DNA of 7,953 bases from Chlamydiales bacterium (GTDB lineage Bacteria > Chlamydiota > Chlamydiia > Chlamydiales > FEN-1388). The notes beneath the pieces were generated by a model, which saw nothing but the letters and a program-made list of their open reading frames with translations, ran no database searches and had not been told where the DNA came from. Below, piece by piece: positions 1-7,051 of this stretch. Location: NCBI GenBank assembly GCA_021372185.1, contig JAJFUY010000194.1, positions 1 to 7,953 on the forward strand. The letters are read 5' to 3'. The translations under genes and the position numbers were made by a program. The stretch's first letter is position 1; each line of letters begins with the position of its first letter.

Positions 1-123
1 GTGGGGCTATTGTATGTTTTGGAGGCTATCGTAGATAGAGTGTATGGTCAAAAATTAAGAGCGGTAAAAAATTACCGCACTCCAAAGCCTTCGGCAAATG
101 TCCAAACTCGAGATGTTGAGTAG
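1..123 (+). CDS. C-terminal fragment of an unidentified protein (gene runs off the left edge)
   Basis: Frame 1 is open from the first base to a TAG at 121-123, giving 40 codons, while the other five frames over this stretch are interrupted. The fragment begins with a hydrophobic stretch (VGLLYVLEAIVDRVYG) and continues as a basic, polar tail (QKLRAVKNYRTPKPS) ending in QTRDVE. This could be the end of a membrane or helical protein with a cytoplasmic tail. The stop lies 8 nt before the hairpin at 131-168, which would serve as its terminator and faces tmRNA from the other side; that layout supports a real gene end. A 7-bp inverted repeat at 61-78 lies inside the reading frame. I do not recognise the family, and 40 codons are too few to assign a function. 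Confidence 0.5.
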   Translation: MGLLYVLEAIVDRVYGQKLRAVKNYRTPKPSANVQTRDVE

Positions 124-130
124 GGAAAAC

Positions 131-168
131 AAAAGGCTCATATACTCTTCAGAGTATATGAGCCTTTT
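131..168. terminator. Bidirectional intrinsic terminator between the partial gene and ssrA
   Basis: This is a near-perfect palindrome: an 18-nt left arm (131-148), a tiny loop, and a fully complementary right arm (151-168). Each strand starts with AAAAGGCTC and ends with GAGCCTTTT. On the minus strand the stem is followed by GTTTTCCC, extending the U-tract and fitting termination of tmRNA about 8 nt past its mature 3' end. On the + strand it lies just after the stop of the partial gene, but the T run there is short (TTTTAGTT). Confidence 0.88.
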
Positions 169-175
169 AGTTAGA

Positions 176-585
176 TGGAGGTGGAGAGAATCGAACTCTC
201 GTCCTAGACAACTTCCAAATACTAGCCTCTACATGCATAGTGCCCTGTATTTATAAAGTAGTAGCTACTGCAAGGCACGCCATTTTACTACTCCTTAGTG
301 GTTCGAAAATCTCGACTCTTCTTCTAAACCACCAACTGAAGATGAGTCACACCAAGAGTATGAACGACAGGCTTTGGGACCCTTGGTCCAATCACCAAAC
401 TGTCGAGCTGCGATAACGGTTAAGTTATGCTGCTACCGCTAGTGGAAGTTCTTGTGAGAAGTTCACATTAACGATTTTGCTATTTTGTTTAGCATTTATT
501 GTTTTGTCGGCTTTTTAGGAGGCCAACCGACAAACCTCCGCATGCAACTAATACGGGCATTGCAAGTCGAAACCATTACACCCCC
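176..585 (-). ncRNA. ssrA: Transfer-messenger RNA (tmRNA)
   Basis: This one-piece tmRNA rescues stalled ribosomes by trans-translation with SmpB and tags the unfinished protein for proteolysis. The 5' end GGGGGUG (585-579) pairs with CACCUCC (183-177). The T arm reads GAGAG-UUCGAUU-CUCUC. PK1 (503-539) has stem GGAGG/CCUCC crossed by UUUGUCGGU/GCCGACAAA. PK2 (351-405) has stem CGACAG/CUGUCG and ACCAAG/CUUGGU. PK3 (298-348) has GACUC/GAGUC and GUGGUU/AACCAC. PK4 (240-291) has GUAGUA/UACUAC and GUGCCUUG/CAGGGCAC. Long-range P2 pairing (UAUUAGUU/GGCUAGUA) also fits. The tag frame is 493-425. Position 176 is the discriminator A, followed by UCU, so CCA must be added after transcription. The length of about 410 nt plus CCA is slightly long for a bacterial tmRNA. 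Confidence 0.97.
425..493 (-). other. tmRNA tag-peptide reading frame
   Basis: Starting at resume codon GCU (493-491), 44 nt after the start of PK1 and just past PK1, the frame has 22 codons and then UAA (427-425). The peptide begins AKQNSKIVNV and ends SQELPLAVAA. With the alanine carried by tmRNA, the added tag would be 23 residues. The hydrophobic C-terminus LAVAA matches the LAA-type degron recognised by ClpXP and related proteases. It is about twice the E. coli tag (AANDENYALAA) and similar in length to chlamydial tags. The resume codon is inferred from position and the open frame; no other in-frame choice gives an ...AA end. Confidence 0.9.
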
Positions 586-593
586 GTACCTAT

Positions 594-622
594 AGTATAG
601 CATAAAAGAAGAATAAAAAAAT
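594..622 (-). promoter_or_regulatory. Probable ssrA promoter
   Basis: On the minus strand a near-consensus -10 box TATACT occupies 599-594, with 8 nt between it and the tmRNA 5' end at 585, the expected distance for sigma-70. The -35 region about 17 nt upstream is only a T-rich run (near 622-617) with no good TTGACA. The -10 call is convincing and the -35 weak. Start at 585 assumes the primary transcript begins at, or is processed to, the mature end. Confidence 0.5.
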
Positions 623-635
623 AGAGAGGATCTAG

Positions 636-641
636 TATACT
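636..641 (+). promoter_or_regulatory. Candidate -10 box for the secreted protein gene
   Basis: TATACT at 636-641 sits 28 nt before the ATG at 670, leaving room for a transcription start near 648 and the AGGAG ribosome site at 656-660. It is part of the 8-bp palindrome AGTATACT (634-641), so the same bases also read as TATACT on the minus strand. No convincing -35 lies 17 nt upstream; that region is A-rich. Confidence 0.35.
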
Positions 642-669
642 TGTTCAATCTTTGTAGGAGAGCTCTCTC

Positions 670-1626
670 ATGCTGCGTATTTTTATTCTCTTTATCAGTA
701 TTTCTTCAATGCTTATAGCCGGCGATTTTAGGGCAAATGAGCGCATATTTAGGCTTCTTCCCTCTCTTGACGTACCTCTTGCTATTGAGCCTGCACTGCC
801 TGCTAATTTTGTGGCGTTAAGTAAGGAAGGGACTCTTGATCTTAAGGACTGGGTATACTGGGGGCCAGAGAGTGTGGTTAAAGCCTACTTTAATGACCCT
901 TCATCTTTAAAACAGTCCATAATTCGCGTCAGGTTAAGTGAAACAGTAAAACAGATAGGTCCTGAAAAATTTAGCTCTGAAAATGATGAACTATGCAAGC
1001 TTATGGCTCCAATGGGGTTAAAGAGGCTGTTTGATGTTCGCATGAAGTGGGGAAAGTACCCTATTTATGCCATTACGGCTGAATTTCAGAAAAAATGGCT
1101 CTATACTGCTTGGGTGGGCCTTTCTGATCCTCAGGGGACAACGCTCATGTTTGAGCTTATTTATCCTGGAGTTAAACCATCTCAAGAAAATTTTGATTTG
1201 TGGGATCGGTTTTTAGATAAAAGCTGTCTGTTGTCTGAATCTGTGGTAGCTCAAGCGTTTAAGGTAGAATATAAACCAGGAGTGACGGATGTTGTGCTCT
1301 ATGGAGAAAACCTCTCTGTAGTAGGCGAGCAGCGCTATTCAGATAAGCTCATTCAAGTGGTGGTTGACACCAAAAAATCAGGCTACAAACCTGTTTTAGA
1401 CACGGTGTATTTAGCTCACATCAATCCTGATGCTACGTGCGGGGGAGCAGGTGCCAAGGTATATGTCTCTTTTGTTACAAAAGACAACAAAACCTATACG
1501 CATATGCTGCCTGTATTAATAAAAGCGGTAGATACCTTTAGTGTGGATGCTAAGCTTGCAAAGGATAGGGGTGATGTTGTGTATGAGCAGGAGTTGCCTT
1601 GTATGTTGAAGGAGTACCTGCGATAA
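670..1626 (+). CDS. Secreted protein of unknown function
   Basis: This encodes a 318-residue protein of no family I recognise. Residues 1-18 form a typical Sec signal peptide: MLR, then the hydrophobic run IFILFISISSMLIAG, with probable cleavage before Asp19. The rest is soluble, with mixed alpha/beta character and no further membrane segment. The mature part has exactly four cysteines (Cys109, Cys186, Cys257, Cys311), which could form two disulfides in an oxidising compartment. The 257 site lies in a Gly-rich turn (TCGGAG), and a W-rich segment is at 61-64. The ATG is supported by AGGAG at 656-660 with a 9-nt spacer, and by the signal peptide starting right there. The gene has its own candidate -10 box, diverges from ssrA, and ends at a strong shared terminator, so it is probably monocistronic. 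Location outside the cytoplasmic membrane is inferred from the signal. Confidence 0.85.
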   Translation: MLRIFILFISISSMLIAGDFRANERIFRLLPSLDVPLAIEPALPANFVALSKEGTLDLKDWVYWGPESVVKAYFNDPSSLKQSIIRVRLSETVKQIGPEKFSSENDELCKLMAPMGLKRLFDVRMKWGKYPIYAITAEFQKKWLYTAWVGLSDPQGTTLMFELIYPGVKPSQENFDLWDRFLDKSCLLSESVVAQAFKVEYKPGVTDVVLYGENLSVVGEQRYSDKLIQVVVDTKKSGYKPVLDTVYLAHINPDATCGGAGAKVYVSFVTKDNKTYTHMLPVLIKAVDTFSVDAKLAKDRGDVVYEQELPCMLKEYLR

Positions 1627-1657
1627 GATTAATCAAGATCAAGATTGAGATTAAGAG

Positions 1658-1689
1658 AAAAAAAGGGCGCAAGAATGCGCCCTTTTTTT
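1658..1689. terminator. Bidirectional intrinsic terminator
   Basis: The left arm at 1658-1670 (seven A, then GGGCGC) and the right arm at 1677-1689 (GCGCCC, then seven T) enclose the loop AAGAAT. The GC core is 6 bp, with an A run on one side and a T run on the other, so it works as an intrinsic terminator on both strands. It ends the + strand secreted protein gene (stop at 1624-1626) and the minus-strand peptidase gene, whose TAA (1690-1688) overlaps its edge. Confidence 0.92.
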
Positions 1690-2623
1690 ATTGATGCTTC
1701 CACTGAACAGTGAAGTCGCTACCTTGGGCAGTGAGGCCGGAGGTTTTGGCTTTGAGGGTTCCGCCCTTTCCTTCCATGTCTAGGCGGCCATTAGACCAGT
1801 TGTTGCTGTCAATTGAGCCTGATTTGCCGTTGATGGTGGCTGTGCAGTTAGTAAGCGTAACATCGCTTAGGTGTGCTAGTGGTAATACACCGCTTGATGA
1901 TGCTGGCGCCTCTACTATCCACTCAGCTGAGCTTCTTTTGGCGTTTGCATTTATAGTGTGCGATGTTGGCACGGTAGTTGTGACATTTTTGGTGTGGTTG
2001 TTCAAAGTCATCTTAAAGGTGTCATTTCCTTCGTAGCTTACTTCCGCTGATATGATATCACCTGGTTCTACAGGAAAGCCTACAAGCTCGTGAGGGTATT
2101 TTGGGTACATTTCAAACCAGGCGTAGTGCTCTTCTTTACCGTTATTCCAGTCGTGAGCTGTGCCAATTTGTTCTACACTACCGCTTGAAAAGCCATCAAT
2201 ACCTACCCAAATTGAAGAATAGGTTGTGCCTTTAGAAGGGGATACATGAGGGACATTCCAAGATCCTGTAATTTTTGATACAGATGAGATGCCAGGATTT
2301 TTTAAGTTTGTGGCAGCTGCATAGCCGCTCCAGTTTTCGCTTGTGCCTTCACGTAGCTTTTTGTGTGGGGCAGTTGGGTGTTTACGCTTGCTTTGCAAGA
2401 CTGTACATTGAATTTTCTTTAGAACTTTAAAAGGGGCGGGTCTTGAAGCTGGTTTTGTAGTAGCTTTTGTAGGCGCAATTTTCCGGGTACTTATTTTTAA
2501 GTTACCTTGGTTATTGGCTGCAAGTTTTTTAGCTCTCACTGGCTGCATGTTTTGAGCAGTCGTCGTCCAAAGAGACGAAGCTGCCAACAGGCACATAGTT
2601 GTTAGGGCAAACAATTTTTTCAT
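1688..2623 (-). CDS. Secreted G1-family (eqolisin) glutamic peptidase
   Basis: This 311-residue protein resembles the scytalidoglutamic peptidase family: acid endopeptidases with a beta-sandwich fold and a Gln/Glu catalytic pair. Residues 1-23 are a signal peptide (MKKLFALTTMCLLAASSLW, likely cut near TTA-Q). Residues 24-93 are strongly basic (many Lys/Arg, Pro, Thr) and look like the removable propeptide of this family. The peptidase domain runs from SENWSGYAA (95-103) to the end: SIWVGIDGF (137-145), VEQIGTAHDW (150-159, catalytic Gln152), HYAWFEMYP (166-174) and SSAEWIVEAP (231-240, catalytic Glu most likely Glu234). WSGY, WVGIDG, EQ.GT, Y.WFEMYP and AEWIVE are family hallmarks. The start has AAGGAG at 2635-2630 with a 6-nt spacer. 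It probably acts outside the cell or in an acidic compartment. G1 peptidases are best known from fungi and scattered in bacteria, so transfer is possible. Confidence 0.9.
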   Translation of the reverse strand: MKKLFALTTMCLLAASSLWTTTAQNMQPVRAKKLAANNQGNLKISTRKIAPTKATTKPASRPAPFKVLKKIQCTVLQSKRKHPTAPHKKLREGTSENWSGYAAATNLKNPGISSVSKITGSWNVPHVSPSKGTTYSSIWVGIDGFSSGSVEQIGTAHDWNNGKEEHYAWFEMYPKYPHELVGFPVEPGDIISAEVSYEGNDTFKMTLNNHTKNVTTTVPTSHTINANAKRSSAEWIVEAPASSSGVLPLAHLSDVTLTNCTATINGKSGSIDSNNWSNGRLDMEGKGGTLKAKTSGLTAQGSDFTVQWKHQ

Positions 2624-2633
2624 AACAAACTCC

Positions 2634-2674
2634 TTTTTGGTTGGTAATCAAAAGGTTTAATACCAAACGAAAAA
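2634..2674. repeat. Imperfect inverted repeat between divergent genes
   Basis: The arm at 2634-2646 (TTTTTGGTTGGTA) is nearly complementary to 2661-2674 (TACCAAACGAAAAA), with one mismatch and one bulged base around a 14-nt spacer. It fills most of the space between the divergent peptidase and acetyltransferase genes and touches the peptidase ribosome site. It could be an operator or a 5' UTR hairpin. No clear promoter hexamers could be assigned with confidence here. Confidence 0.35.
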
Positions 2675-2728
2675 GAAAGCAACGACTTTTTGACAGCAAT
2701 CCCTTCTAATGCCAAAATATATGGCGAT

Positions 2729-3178
2729 ATGGAACCTTTTGAACTTGTTACAGAACTTACCCCTCAGCATCAACTTGAGCTTCATACTCTTTTTCAAAAA
2801 GAATGGTGGACTGTAGGTAGGTCTTTTGACGATATGTCCTTTCTTTTAGAGCATTCAATGCCTTTAGCGTTTATCCATACTCAGTCAAATACTCTTGTAG
2901 CATTTTTACGTGTTGTGACGGATTACCGATATTTTGCCTATATCATGGATGTCGTGGTAGATGAGGCATACCGTAGACAAAATCTGGGAACAAAGCTCAT
3001 TCAGGCAATACTTACAGTGCCCGAGCTTGCTCAAGTAAAAAAATTTGAATTAAGGTGCTTGCCAGAACTTGAATCTTTTTATGGCAAGTGTGGGTTTGGC
3101 CCAGCTCCAAAAGAGCTTCTGCATCTGCACCATGTTCGATTCACGAAACCAGAGCAATTTTTGTTACAGTTGATGTAG
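2729..3178 (+). CDS. GNAT-family N-acetyltransferase
   Basis: This is a predicted GCN5-related acetyltransferase that would transfer an acetyl group from acetyl-CoA to an amine; the substrate is unknown. From the chosen ATG it has 149 residues, the usual single-domain GNAT length. An N-terminal helix region (LTPQHQLELHTLFQKEWWTVGR) is followed by strands LAFIHTQSN and LVAFLRVVTD. The acetyl-CoA segment is YIMDVVVDEAYRRQNLGTKLIQAIL, where RRQNLG corresponds to the R-x-x-G-x-G loop with Asn in place of the first Gly. The end carries ESFYGKCGFG, the usual FY.K.GF motif. The frame extends upstream to a TTG at 2690 (13 more residues, TAIPSNAKIYGD), but that stretch has no family character. Neither start has a strong ribosome site, so the start is uncertain. 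The gene lies 28 nt before ileS on the same strand and may be co-transcribed. Confidence 0.85.
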   Translation: MEPFELVTELTPQHQLELHTLFQKEWWTVGRSFDDMSFLLEHSMPLAFIHTQSNTLVAFLRVVTDYRYFAYIMDVVVDEAYRRQNLGTKLIQAILTVPELAQVKKFELRCLPELESFYGKCGFGPAPKELLHLHHVRFTKPEQFLLQLM

Positions 3179-3206
3179 CATACTTGACCATATAGAGGGT
3201 TTAAGC

Positions 3207-6200
3207 ATGTTTGAAGCAGTAGATACTAAAAGTAGTTTTTCAGAACGAGAAGAAAAAATACTCGCCTTTTGGAATGAGAATAAAATTTTTGAAAAATCAG
3301 TAAAAACTCGCGCTTCATCGCCCCTCTTTGCCACCTATGATGGTCCTCCATTTGCTACAGGCCTCCCACACTATGGCCACCTTTTAGCGGGTACCATCAA
3401 AGACGTAGTGCCGCGCTATAAAACAATGAAAGGCTACCATGTGCCCCGCCGCTTTGGCTGGGACTGCCATGGCCTACCTGTAGAAAATGAAATTGAAAAA
3501 TCTAAAGGCTTAACTGGTGCGTTATCAATTGAAGAATTTGGCGTTGCCAACTTTAACGAAGAGTGCCGCTCAATTGTGTTACGATATGCTGAAGAGTGGA
3601 AATCAATAGTTTTAAGAACCGGCCGCTGGGTAGATTTTTCTCAGACGTATCGCACGATGGATCTTTCATTTATGGAAAGCGTGTGGTGGGTGTTTAAGCA
3701 ACTCTATGAAAAAGGGTTAGTCTACGAAGGCTTTCGTGTTATGCCCTATTCTTGGAAGCTTGGTACGCCATTATCAAACTTTGAAGCGGGTGAAAACTAT
3801 AAAGAAACAGACGACCCATCTGTCGTTATTACGTTTCCGTTATTAGATGAAGAAAACGTCTCGCTACTAGCCTGGACTACAACGCCATGGACACTTGTTT
3901 CTAACCTAGCAGTAATTGCAGGACCCGATATTGACTACGTAATGGTGCAAGATCCCCATTCACAACACCGCTACATCCTTGCTGAAAGCCGGCTTGCTGC
4001 CTATTTTAAACACCCTGAAGAAGAGATCATCGTCCGCCGCTTTAAAGGTCGCGAATTAGAAGGCCGTCCCTATAAACCCGCCTTTGAAAATTTTAGTAAC
4101 CTTCGTGAAAAAGGCGCTTTTAAGGTAATTGTAGATGACTTTGTTACGATAGAAGATGGTACAGGCCTTGTGCATGCCGCTCCTGGTTTTGGTGAAGCTG
4201 ACTTTTATGCCTGCCAAAAACGTGGACTTCCGGTTGTTTGTCCGGTAGATCAAAATGGCCAGTTTACTGCTGACGTACCAGAGTATCAAGGCCGTATGGT
4301 AAAAGACTGTGATAAAGACATCATCCGCCACTTAAAACAGCAAGGGAGGGTGTTAAAGCACGATACAATCCGCCACCGCTATCCATTCTGCTGGAGATCT
4401 GATACACCGCTTATCTATAGAGCTATGTCAACATGGTTTGTACGTGTAGAAGAGATTAAAGATAAAATCCTTGCTGCTAATGAACAGATACAGTGGATGC
4501 CTGCGCACATTAAACATGGCCGTTTTGGCAAGTGGCTAGAAAATGCTCGTGACTGGAACATAAGCCGCAACCGCTACTGGGGAACGCCTATACCGCTTTG
4601 GAGAGCAGAAGATGGTGAACTACTTGTTGTAGGAAGCATTCAAGAGCTCGAAGCGCTAACGGGACATAAAGCAACAGATCTGCACCGCCATTTTATTGAC
4701 CATCTAGAAATCACAAAAGATGGCAAAGTGTTTCGCCGTATCCCAGAAGTATTTGACTGCTGGTTTGAATCTGGCTCTATGCCCTATGCCCAAAACCATT
4801 ATCCATTTGAGCATAAAGAAACTTTTGATAAAAGTTTTCCGGCAGACTTTATTGCCGAAGGCCTTGACCAAACACGCGGTTGGTTTTATACGCTTACCAT
4901 ATTGTCAGCGGCGCTTTTTGATAAGCCTGCTTTTAAAAACGTGATTGTAAATGGTATTGTGCTGGCAGCTGATGGCAATAAGATGTCTAAGCGCTTAAAG
5001 AACTATCCCGACCCAGAACTTGTGCTTAAAAAGTATGGCGCAGATGCGGTACGCCTCTACATGCTAAATAGCAATGCTGTAAAAGCAGATGACATGTGTT
5101 TTTCCGAGGCCGGCGTTGAGCTTGTCTTAAAACAGGTGCTTATCCCTCTCTGGAATGCTTATAGCTTCTTTTTGACCTACGCGCGCCTTTATAACTTTAC
5201 CCCAAAAAATGAAGATGCGCCAAAGGCACCTGAGGCAACAATAGACCGCTGGATGCTTTCTGTGACTCAAAAGCTTGTCCATGATGTAGAAAAGGGGATG
5301 GATGCTTACGATTTAAGCCAGAGTGTGGGGCCATTTGTTGCCTTTATTGAGCAACTTACAAACTGGTACATCCGCCGCTCTCGCCGTCGCTTTTGGAGTG
5401 ATGAGCAAAGCGTGGATCGCGATCAGGCATTTCAGACGCTGTATACCGTTCTCATACAGCTATCAAAGGTAATTGCGCCATTTATTCCGTTTGTTGCAGA
5501 TTCAATCTACCGCAATCTGCGTATGCCGCATGATCCAGAATCTGTACATCTTTGTAACTATCCAGAATACCATAAAGAATTGCGTGATGAGCACCTAGAA
5601 GCTGCTATGGAAAAGGTACAGCAGGCTGTAAGCCTTGGGCATAGTCTACGTAAAGTACACGAAATTAAGGTAAGACAGCCCCTTCGACAGGCGTTTATTA
5701 TTTCTGTAAACGAGCAGTCATTAGCGCTTTTAAAAGAAGAAGAAGACCTCATCAAAGATGAGCTCAACGTACAAAAAATTGTCTTTAGCACAAACGAGAG
5801 CCAATTTGTGACCTTGCAGGCAAAGCCTAACTTTAGAGTGCTTGGCAAAAAGATTGGCAAGTTGATGAATAGTGCTCATGCGGTAATTTCTGCACTTTCA
5901 AGAGAAGAGCTTGCTAAGTTAATGGAAGGTCAATCTATTGAGATAGTAGTAGAAGGCCAAGTTATTGAGATCACTAAAGACGAAGTACAGGTTGAGCGCA
6001 AAGTAAAAGAGGGGCTTATCGCAGAAAATATGGGCGATATCATCGTGGCACTAGACTCTGAGCTAGATGAAGAGCTTTTACAGCTTGGCCTTGCTCGTGA
6101 GATTGTCAACAAGCTGAATACAATGCGTAAAGAACAGGGCTTTGACATATCTGACCGTATCGCGGTAACACTTGATACAACAGATAAGGTAAAGGCTTGT

Positions 6201-6335
6201 ATCGAAATGCATAAGTCATTCATAGGCCCGGAAATACTGGCCCTGTCATTTACCTTTGCACCATGTGAAGGAAGCCTTTTGGACCTTAATGGCGAACAGG
6301 CAAAAGTTGTATTAGAAAAACGAGCCAAGGAATAG
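3207..6335 (+). CDS. ileS: Isoleucyl-tRNA synthetase, type 2 (eukaryote-like)
   Basis: This 1042-residue class Ia synthetase charges tRNA-Ile in the cytoplasm. The Rossmann catalytic domain has the first signature HYGH (55-58) after DGPPFATGLP, and the second, KMSKR (592-596), within GNKMSKRLKNYPDPE. The CP1 editing domain includes the Thr-rich WTTTPWTL (223-230) and GTGLVHAAPGFGEAD (318-332); Asp332 matches the conserved editing aspartate that clears mischarged valine. CWRSDTPLIYRAMSTWF, NRYWGTPIPLW and DQTRGWFYTL are further catalytic-core motifs. The anticodon-binding helical domain includes NWYIRRSRRRFW (719-730). A C-terminal extension follows from about 830 without the Cys zinc cluster of type 1 bacterial enzymes. 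KMSKRLKNYPDP and the length indicate type 2, a form usually less sensitive to mupirocin. AGAGGG (3194-3199) lies 7 nt before the ATG. No leader RNA or T-box fits in the 28-nt gap. Confidence 0.98.
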   Translation: MFEAVDTKSSFSEREEKILAFWNENKIFEKSVKTRASSPLFATYDGPPFATGLPHYGHLLAGTIKDVVPRYKTMKGYHVPRRFGWDCHGLPVENEIEKSKGLTGALSIEEFGVANFNEECRSIVLRYAEEWKSIVLRTGRWVDFSQTYRTMDLSFMESVWWVFKQLYEKGLVYEGFRVMPYSWKLGTPLSNFEAGENYKETDDPSVVITFPLLDEENVSLLAWTTTPWTLVSNLAVIAGPDIDYVMVQDPHSQHRYILAESRLAAYFKHPEEEIIVRRFKGRELEGRPYKPAFENFSNLREKGAFKVIVDDFVTIEDGTGLVHAAPGFGEADFYACQKRGLPVVCPVDQNGQFTADVPEYQGRMVKDCDKDIIRHLKQQGRVLKHDTIRHRYPFCWRSDTPLIYRAMSTWFVRVEEIKDKILAANEQIQWMPAHIKHGRFGKWLENARDWNISRNRYWGTPIPLWRAEDGELLVVGSIQELEALTGHKATDLHRHFIDHLEITKDGKVFRRIPEVFDCWFESGSMPYAQNHYPFEHKETFDKSFPADFIAEGLDQTRGWFYTLTILSAALFDKPAFKNVIVNGIVLAADGNKMSKRLKNYPDPELVLKKYGADAVRLYMLNSNAVKADDMCFSEAGVELVLKQVLIPLWNAYSFFLTYARLYNFTPKNEDAPKAPEATIDRWMLSVTQKLVHDVEKGMDAYDLSQSVGPFVAFIEQLTNWYIRRSRRRFWSDEQSVDRDQAFQTLYTVLIQLSKVIAPFIPFVADSIYRNLRMPHDPESVHLCNYPEYHKELRDEHLEAAMEKVQQAVSLGHSLRKVHEIKVRQPLRQAFIISVNEQSLALLKEEEDLIKDELNVQKIVFSTNESQFVTLQAKPNFRVLGKKIGKLMNSAHAVISALSREELAKLMEGQSIEIVVEGQVIEITKDEVQVERKVKEGLIAENMGDIIVALDSELDEELLQLGLAREIVNKLNTMRKEQGFDISDRIAVTLDTTDKVKACIEMHKSFIGPEILALSFTFAPCEGSLLDLNGEQAKVVLEKRAKE

Positions 6336-6338
6336 CTT

Positions 6339-7004
6339 ATGCAGGCTTCGTTGGGTGTAATTTTTGACTTTGACGGCGTGATTGTTGATAGCGGCAAGCT
6401 TCATGAATTGGCATGGCAACACGTTGCAAATAAAAGAAGTGCAAATCTTACCCACGAGCAGTTTTTAGCCGGTTTTGGTGTAAAAAATGACCGATTTATA
6501 AGCGAAATTTTAGGTTGGACAAATGATGCTGATGAAATTGCTGAAATTTCTCGGCAAAAAGAAGTTGAATTCAACAAAAATATCGAAAACAAAGAAGTAG
6601 AATTTGTGCCAGGAGTAGAGGCATTTATTGCCTCTCTTCAGGCTTTAGACATTCCTTGTGCTATTGCCTCTTCATCAATACCAGAGCATATTCATGCGCT
6701 GCTTAATGGCTCATCTATTACAATGAAAGCGATTGTTTCTGGCCGTGATGTACATGTGGGTAAGCCCAATCCTGCTGTATTCTTGCAAGCAGCACAGATG
6801 CTGAAAATGCCCCCAGAGCGCTGTGTAGTTATCGAAGATGCTATCCTTGGCATAGAAGCGGCCAAAAAAGCTGGCTGCAAGTGTATAGCCATAACAACTT
6901 CTTTTTCACGTACTGTATTTGAGAATTTGCCCTATAAGGCAGATGCTATTATCGACAAATTTAGCGAACTTTCTATCAGAGAGATACAATCATGGTTTCA
7001 CTAA
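6339..7004 (+). CDS. HAD-superfamily hydrolase, beta-phosphoglucomutase-like
   Basis: This 221-residue cytoplasmic enzyme belongs to haloacid-dehalogenase subfamily I with a helical cap, the group containing beta-phosphoglucomutase and sugar-phosphate phosphatases. Motif I is FDFDGVIVDS with nucleophile Asp10 and acid/base Asp12. Motif II is IASSS (109-113). Motif III is Lys142 in VGKPNPAVFLQAA. Motif IV is VIEDAILGIEAAKKAG with Glu166 and Asp167 for Mg2+. Residues 15-90 form the four-helix cap. All catalytic residues are present, so the protein should be active; whether it is a mutase or a phosphatase cannot be told. The ATG lies 3 nt after the ileS stop, and its ribosome site AAGGA (6327-6331) is inside the end of ileS, a strong sign of translational coupling. 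No sugar-metabolism gene is next to it, so a housekeeping or repair phosphatase is as likely as a mutase. Confidence 0.93.
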   Translation: MQASLGVIFDFDGVIVDSGKLHELAWQHVANKRSANLTHEQFLAGFGVKNDRFISEILGWTNDADEIAEISRQKEVEFNKNIENKEVEFVPGVEAFIASLQALDIPCAIASSSIPEHIHALLNGSSITMKAIVSGRDVHVGKPNPAVFLQAAQMLKMPPERCVVIEDAILGIEAAKKAGCKCIAITTSFSRTVFENLPYKADAIIDKFSELSIREIQSWFH

Positions 7005-7051
7005 AATTGCTTGATAGCTATAGTTTTTATAAAAACAGTAAAGTGGCACCC

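Noticed and set aside
61..78. Hairpin with 7-bp arms (GCGGTAA/TTACCGC)
   Set aside because: It lies inside the open frame of the partial gene and has no T run after it, so it is probably incidental coding sequence.
1621..1657. Short AAGAT/GATTAA repeats before the shared terminator
   Set aside because: The units are 5-6 nt, degenerate and few, so they look like A/T-rich intergenic drift and not a functional repeat.
1710..2036. Open frame on the + strand opposite the G1 peptidase gene
   Set aside because: It lies entirely antisense to a gene with clear family motifs and has no ribosome site or recognisable domain.
3179..3206. Possible T-box or other leader before ileS
   Set aside because: Only 28 nt separate the previous stop from the ileS start, too little for a T-box.
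5930..6397. 155-codon minus-strand open frame over the end of ileS
   Set aside because: It is antisense to conserved IleRS coding sequence, has a Ser-rich low-information translation, and its start would lie inside the HAD gene.
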